Both the position numbers and the translations under genes were made by a program. Source: Paenibacillus dakarensis (GTDB taxonomy: Bacteria > Bacillota > Bacilli > Paenibacillales > Paenibacillaceae). Taken from it: DNA of 64,000 bases. Shown in pieces: positions 15,773 through 25,702 of this stretch (position 1 is its first letter; each line of letters begins with the position of its first letter). Location: positions 1 to 64,000 of the forward strand of contig NZ_CDSE01000022.1 of the NCBI RefSeq assembly GCF_001373415.1, read 5' to 3'. The notes beneath the pieces are model-generated. The model did not search any database, was not told the DNA's origin, and was given only the letters and a program-made list of their open reading frames with translations.

Positions 15773-18556
15773 ATGGCTAAATATACGCCTATGATAGAAC
15801 AATATTTACGTGTTAAGGAACAAGCGCAGGATGCGTTTCTTTTTTTCCGTTTAGGAGATTTTTACGAGATGTTCTTCGATGATGCGATCCTCGCATCCAA
15901 AGAACTGGAGATTACGCTGACCGGTCGTGAAGGCGGCGGCGCTGAGAAAATTCCGATGTGCGGCGTACCGTACCATTCAGCAGAAGGCTATATCCAGCGG
16001 CTGATCGAGAAAGGTTACAAGGTAGCCATCTGCGAACAAATGGAGGATGCATCGGCTACGAAAGGTATGGTAAGGCGAGAAATTGTTCGCGTTGTGACAC
16101 CGGGTACCATTATGGACGGAAAGGTGGTCCATGAGAAATCAAATAACTACATGGTATGTATAACAGACCATGGCGGTTTGACGGCACTTGCCGCGTGCGA
16201 TTTATCAACGGGTGAGCTGTACGTAACTTCGGTTCCTGCATCCGAAGAATGGCTTCGTGATGAAATCGGTATTTATGAGCCGTCCGAAGTGATTGGTGAC
16301 AGTAGCCTGCTGGAGGCGGTATCAGCACATTCGGCGCATTTAAGCCGCCCCGTACTTTATACGCCTTGGGAACGGCGGGATGACAATCTGGTTCGTGATC
16401 AGTTTGGGGAAGCGGCTTGGGCACGACTCGATGAAGAAAGAAGAGTGTGTGTATCCCTATTGATCGGATATCTTAGCGAGACACAGAAACGCTCTTTAGG
16501 CCAGCTAACGCAGATTTCTTCATATGAGCCGGGTCAATATATGGTTCTCGATCCATTTACCCGGCGTAATCTGGAACTTGTGGAAACGGTTCGGGAGCGC
16601 TCGAAGAAAGGCTCTCTTCTGTGGCTTCTTGATCGAACCGAGACATCTATGGGCGCACGGTTATTGAGACGACGGATTGACAAGCCCCTGCTTCAGCGAA
16701 GCCGAATTGAGGAACGGCTGGAGGCTGTTGACCATTTGTACAATCAATTCATTCTTCGTGAAGATTTACGGATGGCTCTCAAGGAGATTTATGACCTGGA
16801 ACGGCTTGTCGGCAGAATTGCGTTCGGAAGCGCGAACGGCAGGGATTTAAACGCGCTGAAGTTATCCTTGCGTCAAGTCCCTACGCTCAAGGCTTTATGT
16901 GCAGAATCGGGTTCTGTTACACTGCAGAATCTGGCAAATGCTACAGATGTGTGTGATGACTTGTGTGCCCTTATAGAAGATGCGATCGTCGATGAACCGC
17001 CTGTATCTGTGCGAGATGGCGGCATTATCAAGCCGGGATATCATGAGCATCTTGATGAGCTGAGAGAAGCGAGCACGAACGGCAAGCGCTGGATCGCTGA
17101 ACTGGAAGCAAGAGAGCGGAACGCTACAGGAATTAAGTCGCTTAAGATCGGCTATAACAAGGTGTTTGGCTATTATATTGAGATTACGAAATCGAACCTG
17201 TCCTCCCTGCCGGAAGGCAGATATGAGCGAAAGCAGACACTGGCCAATGCGGAGAGATACGTCACCCCGGAACTGAAAGAGAAGGAAGGATTAATCCTTG
17301 AAGCCCAAGACAAGATGGTGGATCTGGAATATTCTCTTTTTACAGAGCTGCGGGAAAAGCTGAATACACAGATTGCAAGACTTCAGAAGCTTGCTGAGAA
17401 GATTGCAGAAATGGATGTGTATCAGTCGCTTGCGGCTGTCAGCGCTGAGCACCGGTTTGTTAAGCCAGAACTGAGCGAAGGTTATGATCTGATCGTTGAA
17501 GGCGGCCGTCATCCGGTGGTTGAGGCTGTCATGAAGGAAACATCGTTTATAGCGAACGCAACAGAGCTGAAGAAGGACGGTTCCTCGATTCTGCTAATCA
17601 CAGGGCCTAACATGGCTGGAAAGAGCACATACATGCGCCAAGTGGCGCTGGTATCGATTTTGGCTCAAATCGGCTGCTTTGTTCCTGCAGATCTGGCAGT
17701 ACTTCCTTTAGTAGACCGGATATTCACCCGGATTGGTGCAGCGGATGACTTAATCGGCGGACAGAGCACGTTTATGGTAGAGATGGCAGACATTCAGGTC
17801 ATGACGGAAAAAGCAACTCCACGAAGCTTGATTATCATTGATGAATTAGGCCGTGGAACATCGACAAGTGAAGGTATGGCAATTGCCCAAGCTGTCATCG
17901 AATACGTTCATGATCATATTGGCTGCAAGGCACTCGTCTCAACTCACTTCCACGAGCTTGCCCACCTTCAGAACAGCTTGCCTGGACTTAAAAATTACTC
18001 CATGGCAGTGCAGGAAAGCGGAGATAAGGTCCATTTTCTGCGTAAGCTAATCCCGGGTGCAGCAGACAGCAGCTATGGCATTTACTGTGCCCGGTTGGCA
18101 GGACTGCCTGGCAGTATAACCGAGAGAGCTTACGGGCTTCTCCAAGGGCTGGAGCAGGCGTCTATGGTTGCTGTAACCGGTGAAGGGGGTGGAGCTGCAT
18201 TAGCTCCGTCATCATCGCTCAAGGCGAATCCGGCTAACATAACGCTCCATGAAAGCTCTGAGAATTTAGTGATGCGGGTTGCAGACAACTCTCACACGGA
18301 GCCACAGCCTGGTAATGATGCTGCGACACAAAATGGGGACGAGGTTGTACAATTATCTATTTTTGGAGATGAAGAGCCGAAGAAGGATCATTCCTTATCC
18401 ACGAAAAAGGCCGATAACTCTGCAGGCGCTTCAAGTTATGCTCCGGAGGTCATGCAGATTATTGAGACAGTCAAATCAGTGGATGTAATGAACATGACAC
18501 CTCTTCAGGCAATGCAGCTGTTAAACGAACTGAAAATGAAGACATATCAAATATAA
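15773..18556 (+). CDS. mutS: DNA mismatch repair protein MutS
   Basis: MutS recognises base mismatches and starts repair with MutL. The 927-residue protein shows the mismatch-reading motif near the N-terminus (FFRLGDFYEMFFDDA, containing the Phe-x-Glu pair). It also has the connector and clamp region, FGYYIEITKSN, Walker A GPNMAGKST near residue 612, and Walker B IIIDELGRGTST near residue 690. STHFHEL and the C-terminal helical part follow. A low-complexity insert (about residues 800-870) ends with QLSIFGDEE, a beta-clamp binding motif. It is longer than the 858 residues of B. subtilis because of this insert. GGAGGT lies before the ATG. mutL follows after 22 bp. Confidence 0.96.
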   Translation: MAKYTPMIEQYLRVKEQAQDAFLFFRLGDFYEMFFDDAILASKELEITLTGREGGGAEKIPMCGVPYHSAEGYIQRLIEKGYKVAICEQMEDASATKGMVRREIVRVVTPGTIMDGKVVHEKSNNYMVCITDHGGLTALAACDLSTGELYVTSVPASEEWLRDEIGIYEPSEVIGDSSLLEAVSAHSAHLSRPVLYTPWERRDDNLVRDQFGEAAWARLDEERRVCVSLLIGYLSETQKRSLGQLTQISSYEPGQYMVLDPFTRRNLELVETVRERSKKGSLLWLLDRTETSMGARLLRRRIDKPLLQRSRIEERLEAVDHLYNQFILREDLRMALKEIYDLERLVGRIAFGSANGRDLNALKLSLRQVPTLKALCAESGSVTLQNLANATDVCDDLCALIEDAIVDEPPVSVRDGGIIKPGYHEHLDELREASTNGKRWIAELEARERNATGIKSLKIGYNKVFGYYIEITKSNLSSLPEGRYERKQTLANAERYVTPELKEKEGLILEAQDKMVDLEYSLFTELREKLNTQIARLQKLAEKIAEMDVYQSLAAVSAEHRFVKPELSEGYDLIVEGGRHPVVEAVMKETSFIANATELKKDGSSILLITGPNMAGKSTYMRQVALVSILAQIGCFVPADLAVLPLVDRIFTRIGAADDLIGGQSTFMVEMADIQVMTEKATPRSLIIIDELGRGTSTSEGMAIAQAVIEYVHDHIGCKALVSTHFHELAHLQNSLPGLKNYSMAVQESGDKVHFLRKLIPGAADSSYGIYCARLAGLPGSITERAYGLLQGLEQASMVAVTGEGGGAALAPSSSLKANPANITLHESSENLVMRVADNSHTEPQPGNDAATQNGDEVVQLSIFGDEEPKKDHSLSTKKADNSAGASSYAPEVMQIIETVKSVDVMNMTPLQAMQLLNELKMKTYQI

Positions 18557-18578
18557 ATCGTTAAACGGAGGTAGGAAT

Positions 18579-20603
18579 ATGGCTAAAATACACATATTGG
18601 ACGAGCATATCGCCAACCAGATTGCAGCTGGTGAAGTGGTGGAAAGGCCTGCCTCCGTCGTTAAAGAGCTGGTGGAGAATGCAATTGATGCAGGCAGCAC
18701 GAAGATTGATGTTGCTGTGGAGGAAGGCGGACTGCAGACGATTCGGGTTACTGACAATGGTTCCGGTATCGATCCGGAGGATTGTGAGGCGGCTTTCTAC
18801 CGTCATGCCACAAGCAAAATTTCTCAAGGTCGTGATCTGTTTCATATTACCAGTCTGGGATTCCGGGGCGAGGCTCTTCCTTCGATTGCATCTGTATCCA
18901 AGGTCCGTCTTGTTACTTCCAGTGCAGCAGACGGCAGGGGAAAAGTGCTCGAGATCGAAGGCGGAAATCTAAAAGTGAATGAAGATACAGCCGCTCCTCA
19001 AGGGACAGATTTTCTGGTTAAGGAATTGTTTTACAATACACCGGCAAGGCTGAAATATATGAAGACGATACAGACGGAACTCGGCCACATTTCGGATTAT
19101 ATGTACCGATTGGCGTTATCCCATCCTAATATCGCTTTTACGCTTCGCCATAATGGCAATACACTGCTTCAGACGCTTGGCAATGGTGACCTGCTTCAGG
19201 TTATCGCAGCGGTCTACGGTACTCAGGCAGCGAAAGCCATGATGCCGATTAAAGCAGAGAATATGGATTACACTCTGACCGGTTATATCAGTAAGCCTGA
19301 TTGGACGCGGGCGAACCGGAATGCGATGTCGTTTATTATCAATGGCCGTTACATCCGCAGCTATGGCCTAAGCCAGGCCGTACTGCGCGGCTATCATACT
19401 CTGCTGCCGATTAACCGGTTCCCGCTGACGGTTATGCAGCTGAATATGCACCCGTCACTCGTTGATGTGAACGTCCATCCTTCCAAACTGGAAGTACGGT
19501 TTAGTAAAGAGCCTGAGCTTTACGCCTTTGCTGAAGAGGAAATACGCAAGGTACTTATGCAGGAGGTACTTATTCCCCGTCCTGTGAAGGAAAGCATAGG
19601 CAAGGAAGGGAATGCATTCATTCAGGAGCAATTTCATTTCTCCAGAAACAGCACAAATGCCTCTCGCAACCAAGTCTCAGCTCCTCCTGCTAAAGAAGGT
19701 ATGACTGCGGCTCCTACCTATTCGGCTGCTAAAGATAGCTTTGGTGAAGGTAACAGTGCAGCAGCTCAAGTGAACATGACTGCAGCACCTCAAGTCCGGC
19801 CTTCTGAGGGATCAGGAAATGCATCAAGTACTTCAGTACCATATCGTAATAGTGATCGTGGTACTGCATCCGGTGGCGGATCGTTTCAAATGAGTGAAGC
19901 GGCTGGGGCGGCTTATCGTCCAGGTTCCCGTCCTGATTACAGGCAGGGACAGGCTCAGAGTAGACCTGCTATGACTAAGGAGTGGCTGCAGGCTGCCGGA
20001 GGAGATGCACCGGAAATCCCGCCGTTTCCGGAGCTGACCATCATTGGTCAGCATCATGGTACTTACCTGATTGCCCAAAACGATACGGGGCTTTATCTGA
20101 TCGACCAGCATGCTGCACACGAGCGGATTAATTACGAATATTATTACGAAAAATTCGGGAAACCAGCGGATGCTTCACAAGAGCTGCTGCTTCCCATTAC
20201 ACTTGAATTCACGCCTTCCGAATCTGAAAAGGTGAAGGAACGATTGCATTGGTTCGAGCAAGTAGGCGTGTATTTAGAGCACTTTGGCGGTCAGACATTT
20301 TTGGTTCGATCCCATCCGTTCTGGTTCCCTAAAGGTGACGAGAAGGAACTGATTGAAGAGATGGCCGAATGGGTGCTGAGCGAGCGAAACATTGACCTGT
20401 CGAAGCTGAGGGAGGCCTCATCCATCATGTGTTCCTGCAAAGCTTCTATCAAAGCGAATCAAAAGCTTACATCAGCTGAATCGGAGACATTAATTGAACG
20501 TCTTGCCGCTTGCCGGCAGCCGTATACTTGTCCGCACGGCCGACCAATCGTTGTTTCCTTCTCGACTTATGATCTTGAAAAAATGTTCAAACGCGTCATG
20601 TAA
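18579..20603 (+). CDS. mutL: DNA mismatch repair endonuclease MutL
   Basis: MutL couples MutS to strand nicking. The 674-residue protein has the GHKL ATPase motifs ENAIDAGS, DNGSGID and GFRGEALPSIASVS. A long Ser/Ala/Gly-rich linker covers about residues 345-480, and a C-terminal dimer domain follows. The endonuclease motif is intact: DQHAAHERINYE starting at Asp509, with the matching ACRQPYTCPHGRP near the end and CSCKASIKANQ. The nick is therefore expected to be made by MutL itself, as in most bacteria without MutH. It is in one operon with mutS and the methyltransferase gene downstream. Confidence 0.96.
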   Translation: MAKIHILDEHIANQIAAGEVVERPASVVKELVENAIDAGSTKIDVAVEEGGLQTIRVTDNGSGIDPEDCEAAFYRHATSKISQGRDLFHITSLGFRGEALPSIASVSKVRLVTSSAADGRGKVLEIEGGNLKVNEDTAAPQGTDFLVKELFYNTPARLKYMKTIQTELGHISDYMYRLALSHPNIAFTLRHNGNTLLQTLGNGDLLQVIAAVYGTQAAKAMMPIKAENMDYTLTGYISKPDWTRANRNAMSFIINGRYIRSYGLSQAVLRGYHTLLPINRFPLTVMQLNMHPSLVDVNVHPSKLEVRFSKEPELYAFAEEEIRKVLMQEVLIPRPVKESIGKEGNAFIQEQFHFSRNSTNASRNQVSAPPAKEGMTAAPTYSAAKDSFGEGNSAAAQVNMTAAPQVRPSEGSGNASSTSVPYRNSDRGTASGGGSFQMSEAAGAAYRPGSRPDYRQGQAQSRPAMTKEWLQAAGGDAPEIPPFPELTIIGQHHGTYLIAQNDTGLYLIDQHAAHERINYEYYYEKFGKPADASQELLLPITLEFTPSESEKVKERLHWFEQVGVYLEHFGGQTFLVRSHPFWFPKGDEKELIEEMAEWVLSERNIDLSKLREASSIMCSCKASIKANQKLTSAESETLIERLAACRQPYTCPHGRPIVVSFSTYDLEKMFKRVM

Positions 20604-20621
20604 TGCAGCAAGGAGGAAACT

Positions 20622-21407
20622 ATGATTATTACTACAGGAGAGGCGGAGGCGCCTGCTCTCGTTGAAAGGGCTAAGTTATTAGCCGAAGAGGTGGGCTGCG
20701 ATTATGTAACCCGCGGTGGCCAGTCGCTTCGGCGCCTTGGCTTAAAGACCGGAGAAAAGGATATATTGGTAGTGCTTGATGGCCATGTACGACTGGGAGG
20801 CCCTGGACGGGAAGTCCTTGAGTTTCATCCAAGTATGGGATACGTTCGGCTAAAACGTGTGCTCCGGGGTGATCCTGATCCAATGATCGATGCCACGAGA
20901 ATGGAAGAAGGAGATTCAGTCCTGGACTGCACAGCCGGTCTTGGAGCGGATTCCCTTGTATTCTCCATCAAGGGTGGGGCTTCAGGACGTGTTACAGCAC
21001 TTGAAAGCTCTTTTCCACTCTACGTGTTCCTAAAAGAAGGACTGCGTTCATATACAAGTAACCTTCAAGCAAGTGATGAAGCTATGCGAAGAATAAATGT
21101 AGTTCATGGTCATCATTTGGATTATTTAAGGACCATGCCGGATAAGAGCGTAGATATTGTTTATTTTGACCCGATGTTTCGTGAACCGTTAACGGAATCT
21201 GCATCGATTAATCCGCTGCGCCATTATGCGAACGGTGAGGCGCTCGATGAAGAGAGTGTCCGGGAAGCGGTAAGGGTAGCCCGTAAAACGGTTGTATTGA
21301 AAGAGAAGCGGGGCAGTAAGGAGTTCTCACGTCTGGGCTTTTCCGTTCCTGAACGGGGCCAGTCGAAAATAGCATACGGAGTGATATCCATTGACAGAAA
21401 CCACTAA
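20622..21407 (+). CDS. Class I SAM methyltransferase, RsmJ-like
   Basis: The 261-residue protein has a class I SAM-binding motif (VLDCTAGLGADSLVFS) and a catalytic VYFDPMFREPL loop close to the DPMF motif of RsmJ, which methylates 16S rRNA guanine. An N-terminal domain of about 95 residues precedes it. A nucleic-acid substrate is likely from the DPMF-type loop; whether it is the RsmJ site is unproven. It follows mutL by 18 bp and overlaps the start of miaA by 17 bases, which indicates translational coupling. Confidence 0.75.
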   Translation: MIITTGEAEAPALVERAKLLAEEVGCDYVTRGGQSLRRLGLKTGEKDILVVLDGHVRLGGPGREVLEFHPSMGYVRLKRVLRGDPDPMIDATRMEEGDSVLDCTAGLGADSLVFSIKGGASGRVTALESSFPLYVFLKEGLRSYTSNLQASDEAMRRINVVHGHHLDYLRTMPDKSVDIVYFDPMFREPLTESASINPLRHYANGEALDEESVREAVRVARKTVVLKEKRGSKEFSRLGFSVPERGQSKIAYGVISIDRNH

Positions 21408-22371
21408 ACCGAGGCTTCTCGTTCTGATTGGTCCGACAGCCGTAGGTAAGACAAAAATGAGCATTGAGCTTGCGAAGTCCTTCGGGTGTGAAATTATATC
21501 GGGTGATTCCATGCAGGTCTATCGTGGAATGGATATCGGTACAGCGAAAATTTCCAAGGATGAGATGGAAGGAATTCCTCATCATCTGATTGATATTCAT
21601 GAACCGGATTATCCTTATTCCGTAGCTGAATTTCAGGAACAAACAGGCCGCTTGATTAACGATATTACTAACCGTGGTCATTTGCCATTTATTGTGGGAG
21701 GAACCGGACTTTATATCGAATCGGTATGCTATGGCTTCAGATTCAGTGAAACAGGTGCAGACGAGGAGTTCAGGGAAGAGCAGTTTAAATATGCCGAGGA
21801 GCATGGAGCTGAAGCATTGCACAGGAAGTTGGCAGAAGTTGACCCGGAAAGTGCTGAGCGCCTGCATCCAAATGATCTTAGACGGGTGGTCCGGGCGTTG
21901 GAAATATTTCACTTGACGGGAACCCCCCATTCGGCACAGTTAGCCGCACAGAAGAAGGAATCTCCTTACCATCTTTGTCTGGTCGGTTTGACAATGGACA
22001 GGCAAATGCTATATAACCGTATTGAAGAGCGCATTGATTTGATGCTGCAGCAGGGACTTGTTGATGAAGTTACCAGTTTGATGGATAAGGGGTATGCTCC
22101 GGGCCTCGTATCGATGCAAGGGCTGGGTTATAAAGAAATCGTATCGTATCTTCAAGGCAAATACAGCTATGAGGAAGCCGTAGAACTGCTGAAGCGGGAT
22201 ACTCGTCGATTCGCGAAACGCCAGCTGTCATGGTTCCGTCATATGAAGGACATTGAGTGGGTGGATGTCACCGACTCTGAAAATTTTTCTGCTAGTTATA
22301 AAAAGATACATGATATAATAGCAGGAAAGTTACTATCAAATATTGAATATAATTCAAAAAAAACTAATTGA
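21391..22371 (+). CDS. miaA: tRNA dimethylallyltransferase MiaA
   Basis: MiaA transfers the isopentenyl group from dimethylallyl diphosphate to A37 of tRNAs reading codons that begin with U. The 326-residue protein has the P-loop GPTAVGKTK (residues 14-22), then [23 protein letters not shown] and the GGTGLYIES motif. The later [11 protein letters not shown] and [14 protein letters not shown] segments are also typical. The start is a TTG with GGAGTG six to eight bases upstream, inside the end of the upstream gene. hfq follows after 19 bp. Confidence 0.95.
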   Translation: MTETTKPRLLVLIGPTAVGKTKMSIELAKSFGCEIISGDSMQVYRGMDIGTAKISKDEMEGIPHHLIDIHEPDYPYSVAEFQEQTGRLINDITNRGHLPFIVGGTGLYIESVCYGFRFSETGADEEFREEQFKYAEEHGAEALHRKLAEVDPESAERLHPNDLRRVVRALEIFHLTGTPHSAQLAAQKKESPYHLCLVGLTMDRQMLYNRIEERIDLMLQQGLVDEVTSLMDKGYAPGLVSMQGLGYKEIVSYLQGKYSYEEAVELLKRDTRRFAKRQLSWFRHMKDIEWVDVTDSENFSASYKKIHDIIAGKLLSNIEYNSKKTN

Positions 22372-22390
22372 ACCATTGGGGGTACGGCTA

Positions 22391-22627
22391 ATGAACAAGT
22401 CCATAAACATCCAAGATACGTTCTTGAACCAACTGCGCAAAGAGAACATTCCAGCCACGGTATACCTGACTAACGGCTTTCAGATTCGTGGAACAATCAA
22501 AGCATTTGATAATTTCACGATTGTGATCGATAGTGATGGACGCCAGCAAATGGTATACAAACATGCCATCTCTACGTTCATGCCGCAGCGCAATGTTTCC
22601 CTGATGCAGGACAACGGCAGCGAGTAA
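22391..22627 (+). CDS. hfq: RNA chaperone Hfq
   Basis: Hfq is a ring-forming Sm-like protein that binds small RNAs and mRNAs. The 78-residue protein shows Sm1 ([25 protein letters not shown]) and Sm2 ([12 protein letters not shown]) motifs in full. The frame runs open from 22343, but ATG 22391 gives the family N-terminus ([16 protein letters not shown]) with GGGGGT upstream. It is the last gene of the mutSL-miaA-hfq run; a hairpin with a U-tract lies about 80 bp downstream. Confidence 0.95.
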   Translation: MNKSINIQDTFLNQLRKENIPATVYLTNGFQIRGTIKAFDNFTIVIDSDGRQQMVYKHAISTFMPQRNVSLMQDNGSE

Positions 22628-22674
22628 CAAAAGGCTATTTTTGGCAAGAGTGATTTATTTGAAACTTTTCTGTG

Positions 22675-22737
22675 TATAATTCGTTTAGTTGTATAGGAGT
22701 GCGAAGGAGCAACCTGAGAAGGTTGTTCTTTTCTTTC
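22675..22737 (+). terminator. Hairpin with U-rich tail between hfq and the PBP gene, with a nearby -10 element
   Basis: AGCAACCT (22708-22715), loop GAGA and AGGTTGTT (22720-22727) are followed by CTTTTCTTT. TATAAT at 22675-22680 lies just upstream without a good -35. The hairpin could end the hfq transcript or attenuate the PBP gene. Confidence 0.5.
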
Positions 22738-22773
22738 CGAGATATAAAATGAAAGGGAGTCAGGAGGGGAACT

Positions 22774-25479
22774 ATGGCTGACAAAGATAGAAATCAGATG
22801 TCCAGGGTAAATAGAAACCAAGAAACCCCTAAGACATCTCAAAAGTCGAAAAAGAAGAAAAAAGGCAGAGGTAAACGTATCGGGTGGGCATTGTTCTTCA
22901 CTGCGGTAATCGCTATATTTGTTGCGCTTGCTGGCTATTTGTTTATAATGATCAGCGGTGAGAAGCTGCTGGAGGAGAATAGAGATAAGCTCACAGCTCA
23001 TGGAGCCTCGAAGGTATATGATCGAAACGGAACTTTGTTGGGTGAGTTATCTATTCAGAAGAGTGAACCGGTGAAAATTGACGATATACCGGAGCAGCTT
23101 AAAAATGCTTTTATTGCTACAGAGGATAAAAGGTTTTATGAACACAGCGGCGTAGATATCTGGTCGATCGGACGCGCAGCTGTAAAAGATATCATGGCGC
23201 GTTCCATGGTTGAGGGCGGAAGTACGATTACACAGCAGCTTGCGAAAAATATCTTCCTGACACGGGACAAGACATTTTTCCGTAAAGCAACAGAAGTTTC
23301 AATTGCACTTGCACTCGAGCGGAACCATACAAAAGATCAAATATTAGAAATGTATCTGAACCGAATTAACTTTGGTGGTCAGTATTACGGTATCAAGGCT
23401 GCATCCCAACGTTATTTCGGCAAGAGTGATCTGAATAAGTTGGAATTGTGGGAAATGGCGACACTCGCAGCAATGCCGAAGGGGCCTTCCAAATACAATC
23501 CGCTGAAGAATCCGGAGCTTAGTAAAGAGCGTCGTGCTGTTGTCTTATCATTGATGGAGGATCAGGGCTACATTACAGCCAAGGAGGCTGCGGAAGCGAA
23601 AAAGGTGGATTACACCTATGAGCCTCCTGCAAAACAGCAGAAGTATACCGCGTTTATCGACTATGTCATGGAAGAAGCGGAAGAGAAGTGGGGTCTCACT
23701 GAGGATGACGTAAACATCGGCGGTTATCAAATTTATACCACGATGGACGTGAATGCTCAGGAAGCGGTTGAAGCCGAATTTAATAACCCGGACAACTTTG
23801 AAAAGGGCTCTGGAGATGTAATCATCCAGGGATCTATGGTTATTATGAACCAACACACAGGCGGAATTGTAGCGATGACCGGGGGACGTGAGTATCAACG
23901 AGGCGGGTTTAACCGGGCTACAGACAGCCGTCGTCAGCCGGGATCCGCACTTAAGCCGATTTCAGTTTATGCCCCGGCACTTGAATCGGACGGCCAATAT
24001 AACAAGGATTCCAGATTGAGCAATCAGAAGCAATGCTTTGGCTCTTACTGTCCTAATAACCTGCACGGATATTCGGATACGGTTAGTATGCAGGATGCCA
24101 TTCAGAAATCTGAAAACATTCCTGCGGTGTGGCTTCTGAACAAGATCGGTGTGAAAACCGGTTATGAATTTGTTAAGAAGATGGGAATTCGCGTCGCTGA
24201 AGAGGATAAGAACTTGAGTCTTGCGCTGGGTGGTATGAGCAAAGGAACCAATACGTTTGAAATGACGCAAGCTTTTGGAGCCTTTGCTAACGGCGGCGAA
24301 CTGAATCAAGCTTTTGCGATCAAGCAGATTATCGATCCTAGCGGCAAAGTTATACACGAGAATAAAGGCAATGACGGTAAACGAGTTATGTCTGCTGAGA
24401 CAGCAGCAGAGATGACGGACATGATGCAGCGAGTTGTACAGGACGGAACAGGGCGTAATGCCAGAATCAGCCGTCCGGTTGCCGGTAAGACAGGGACAAC
24501 TCAAAGTGGATTTGAGGGAGTTAGCGGCGTGCGTGATGTCTGGTTTGCCGGATATACGCCTGAGCTTACGGCTACTGTCTGGCTTGGATACGATGAACCT
24601 AAGCGTGATCGTATGATGCGTCAGAGCAGTCCGATGGCAGCAGCATTGTGGGGCAAGGTTATGGAGAAAGCCGTAAAGGGTTATGAAGCGAAGAACTTCC
24701 CGACGGTTGAAGCTCCACCTGTAGTAGAAGAGGAACCGCCTAAGGTAGAGCTAGAAGCGGTGAGAAACCTGACAGGTTCTTATGACGCTCAGAACCAGAC
24801 GGTGAACTTGAACTGGAGTGCGGTCGATGGAGAGGGAATTGTATACCATGTGTACCGTAAAGAGTCTTCCGAAGCAGAATATACTCGTATCCTTGATGCC
24901 GTAGCTGACACATCGGCGGATGATATAAGTGCCATGGAAGGTTTAACCTACAGTTATTATGTAACGGCCTATGATCCTGCTCAAGATATAGAAACAGGAC
25001 CTTCCAATACGATTCAGATCGTTACTGCCGGAGCGGCTCCTCCTGAAGAGGAACCTGAGGAAGAGCCGGAGGACAATGTAGAGCCTGCTCCACCAGTGGA
25101 AGAGCCGGATAGTGGTGAAGAGCCGGATCAAAATCCAGGGAATGGCCAAGGAAATGGTCAGGGCAGCGGCGGCCAGAATCAAGGTTCAGGTAATGGCAAT
25201 GGTTCAGGCAGTGACGATGGAACGAATGAAGAAGAAGATCAAGGTCAAGGCACTGGTCAAGGTGGAACTCAAGGCAACGGCCAGGGTAGCGGACAGGGCG
25301 GCGGCCAAGGAAATGGCAATGGCAATGGCGGCCAAAGTGGCGGCGGCAGTTCGGATACCGGAACAGGTGGTGAGTCAGGTGGTACTGGCGGCGAAACGAC
25401 AGTGCCTGGAACGACCTCCCCCGGGGACGGTGAGACTGTTGACCCGACAGCCACTCAGGAAAATCAAGAGAATGATTAG
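22774..25479 (+). CDS. Class A penicillin-binding protein (PBP1A family)
   Basis: This bifunctional enzyme polymerises and cross-links peptidoglycan. The 901-residue protein has a very basic cytoplasmic N-terminus and a membrane anchor (about residues 36-60). The GT51 glycosyltransferase has EDKRFYEH (catalytic Glu117) and GGSTITQQLAKN. The transpeptidase has SALK (Ser391, Lys394), SEN and KTG at residue 572. A fibronectin type III-like domain (about 660-745) follows, and the last 150 residues are Pro/Glu then Gly/Gln/Asn/Ser-rich repeats. The tail probably lies in the wall matrix. GGGAGTCAGGAGGGG precedes the ATG. A strong terminator shows that it is transcribed alone. Confidence 0.93.
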   Translation: MADKDRNQMSRVNRNQETPKTSQKSKKKKKGRGKRIGWALFFTAVIAIFVALAGYLFIMISGEKLLEENRDKLTAHGASKVYDRNGTLLGELSIQKSEPVKIDDIPEQLKNAFIATEDKRFYEHSGVDIWSIGRAAVKDIMARSMVEGGSTITQQLAKNIFLTRDKTFFRKATEVSIALALERNHTKDQILEMYLNRINFGGQYYGIKAASQRYFGKSDLNKLELWEMATLAAMPKGPSKYNPLKNPELSKERRAVVLSLMEDQGYITAKEAAEAKKVDYTYEPPAKQQKYTAFIDYVMEEAEEKWGLTEDDVNIGGYQIYTTMDVNAQEAVEAEFNNPDNFEKGSGDVIIQGSMVIMNQHTGGIVAMTGGREYQRGGFNRATDSRRQPGSALKPISVYAPALESDGQYNKDSRLSNQKQCFGSYCPNNLHGYSDTVSMQDAIQKSENIPAVWLLNKIGVKTGYEFVKKMGIRVAEEDKNLSLALGGMSKGTNTFEMTQAFGAFANGGELNQAFAIKQIIDPSGKVIHENKGNDGKRVMSAETAAEMTDMMQRVVQDGTGRNARISRPVAGKTGTTQSGFEGVSGVRDVWFAGYTPELTATVWLGYDEPKRDRMMRQSSPMAAALWGKVMEKAVKGYEAKNFPTVEAPPVVEEEPPKVELEAVRNLTGSYDAQNQTVNLNWSAVDGEGIVYHVYRKESSEAEYTRILDAVADTSADDISAMEGLTYSYYVTAYDPAQDIETGPSNTIQIVTAGAAPPEEEPEEEPEDNVEPAPPVEEPDSGEEPDQNPGNGQGNGQGSGGQNQGSGNGNGSGSDDGTNEEEDQGQGTGQGGTQGNGQGSGQGGGQGNGNGNGGQSGGGSSDTGTGGESGGTGGETTVPGTTSPGDGETVDPTATQENQEND

Positions 25480-25529
25480 TTGATTCTATGATCAAGGGAT
25501 ATATAAAAGTTCATATTTAAGGAACTAAC

Positions 25530-25575
25530 AACAGGCCGTTCAAGAATAACCTTGAACGGCCTGTTTCTTTTTTTA
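25530..25575 (+). terminator. Intrinsic terminator after the PBP gene
   Basis: AACAGGCCGTTCAAG (25530-25544) pairs with CTTGAACGGCCTGTT (25551-25565), followed by TCTTTTTTT. Confidence 0.92.
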
Positions 25576-25702
25576 TATCTATAGCATGCACAATAAAGTA
25601 GGTTTTCGGGTCAATGCAGCGTATGCTGTATCTTCTTCTTTGTTTTGAGTGGGAACCTTAAATGTGGTAAGCTGAAATTACGATATGGGGAGGAAAAGTT
25701 CC

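Noticed and set aside
22480..23001. 173-residue minus-strand ORF across hfq and the PBP gene start
   Set aside because: It is antisense to two clear genes, has no ribosome binding site and no family pattern.
23962..24504. 180-residue minus-strand ORF
   Set aside because: It is a shadow of the PBP transpeptidase domain on the other strand.
25022..25495. 157-residue minus-strand ORF
   Set aside because: Antisense of the Gly/Gln repeat tail; open only because of the biased codons.
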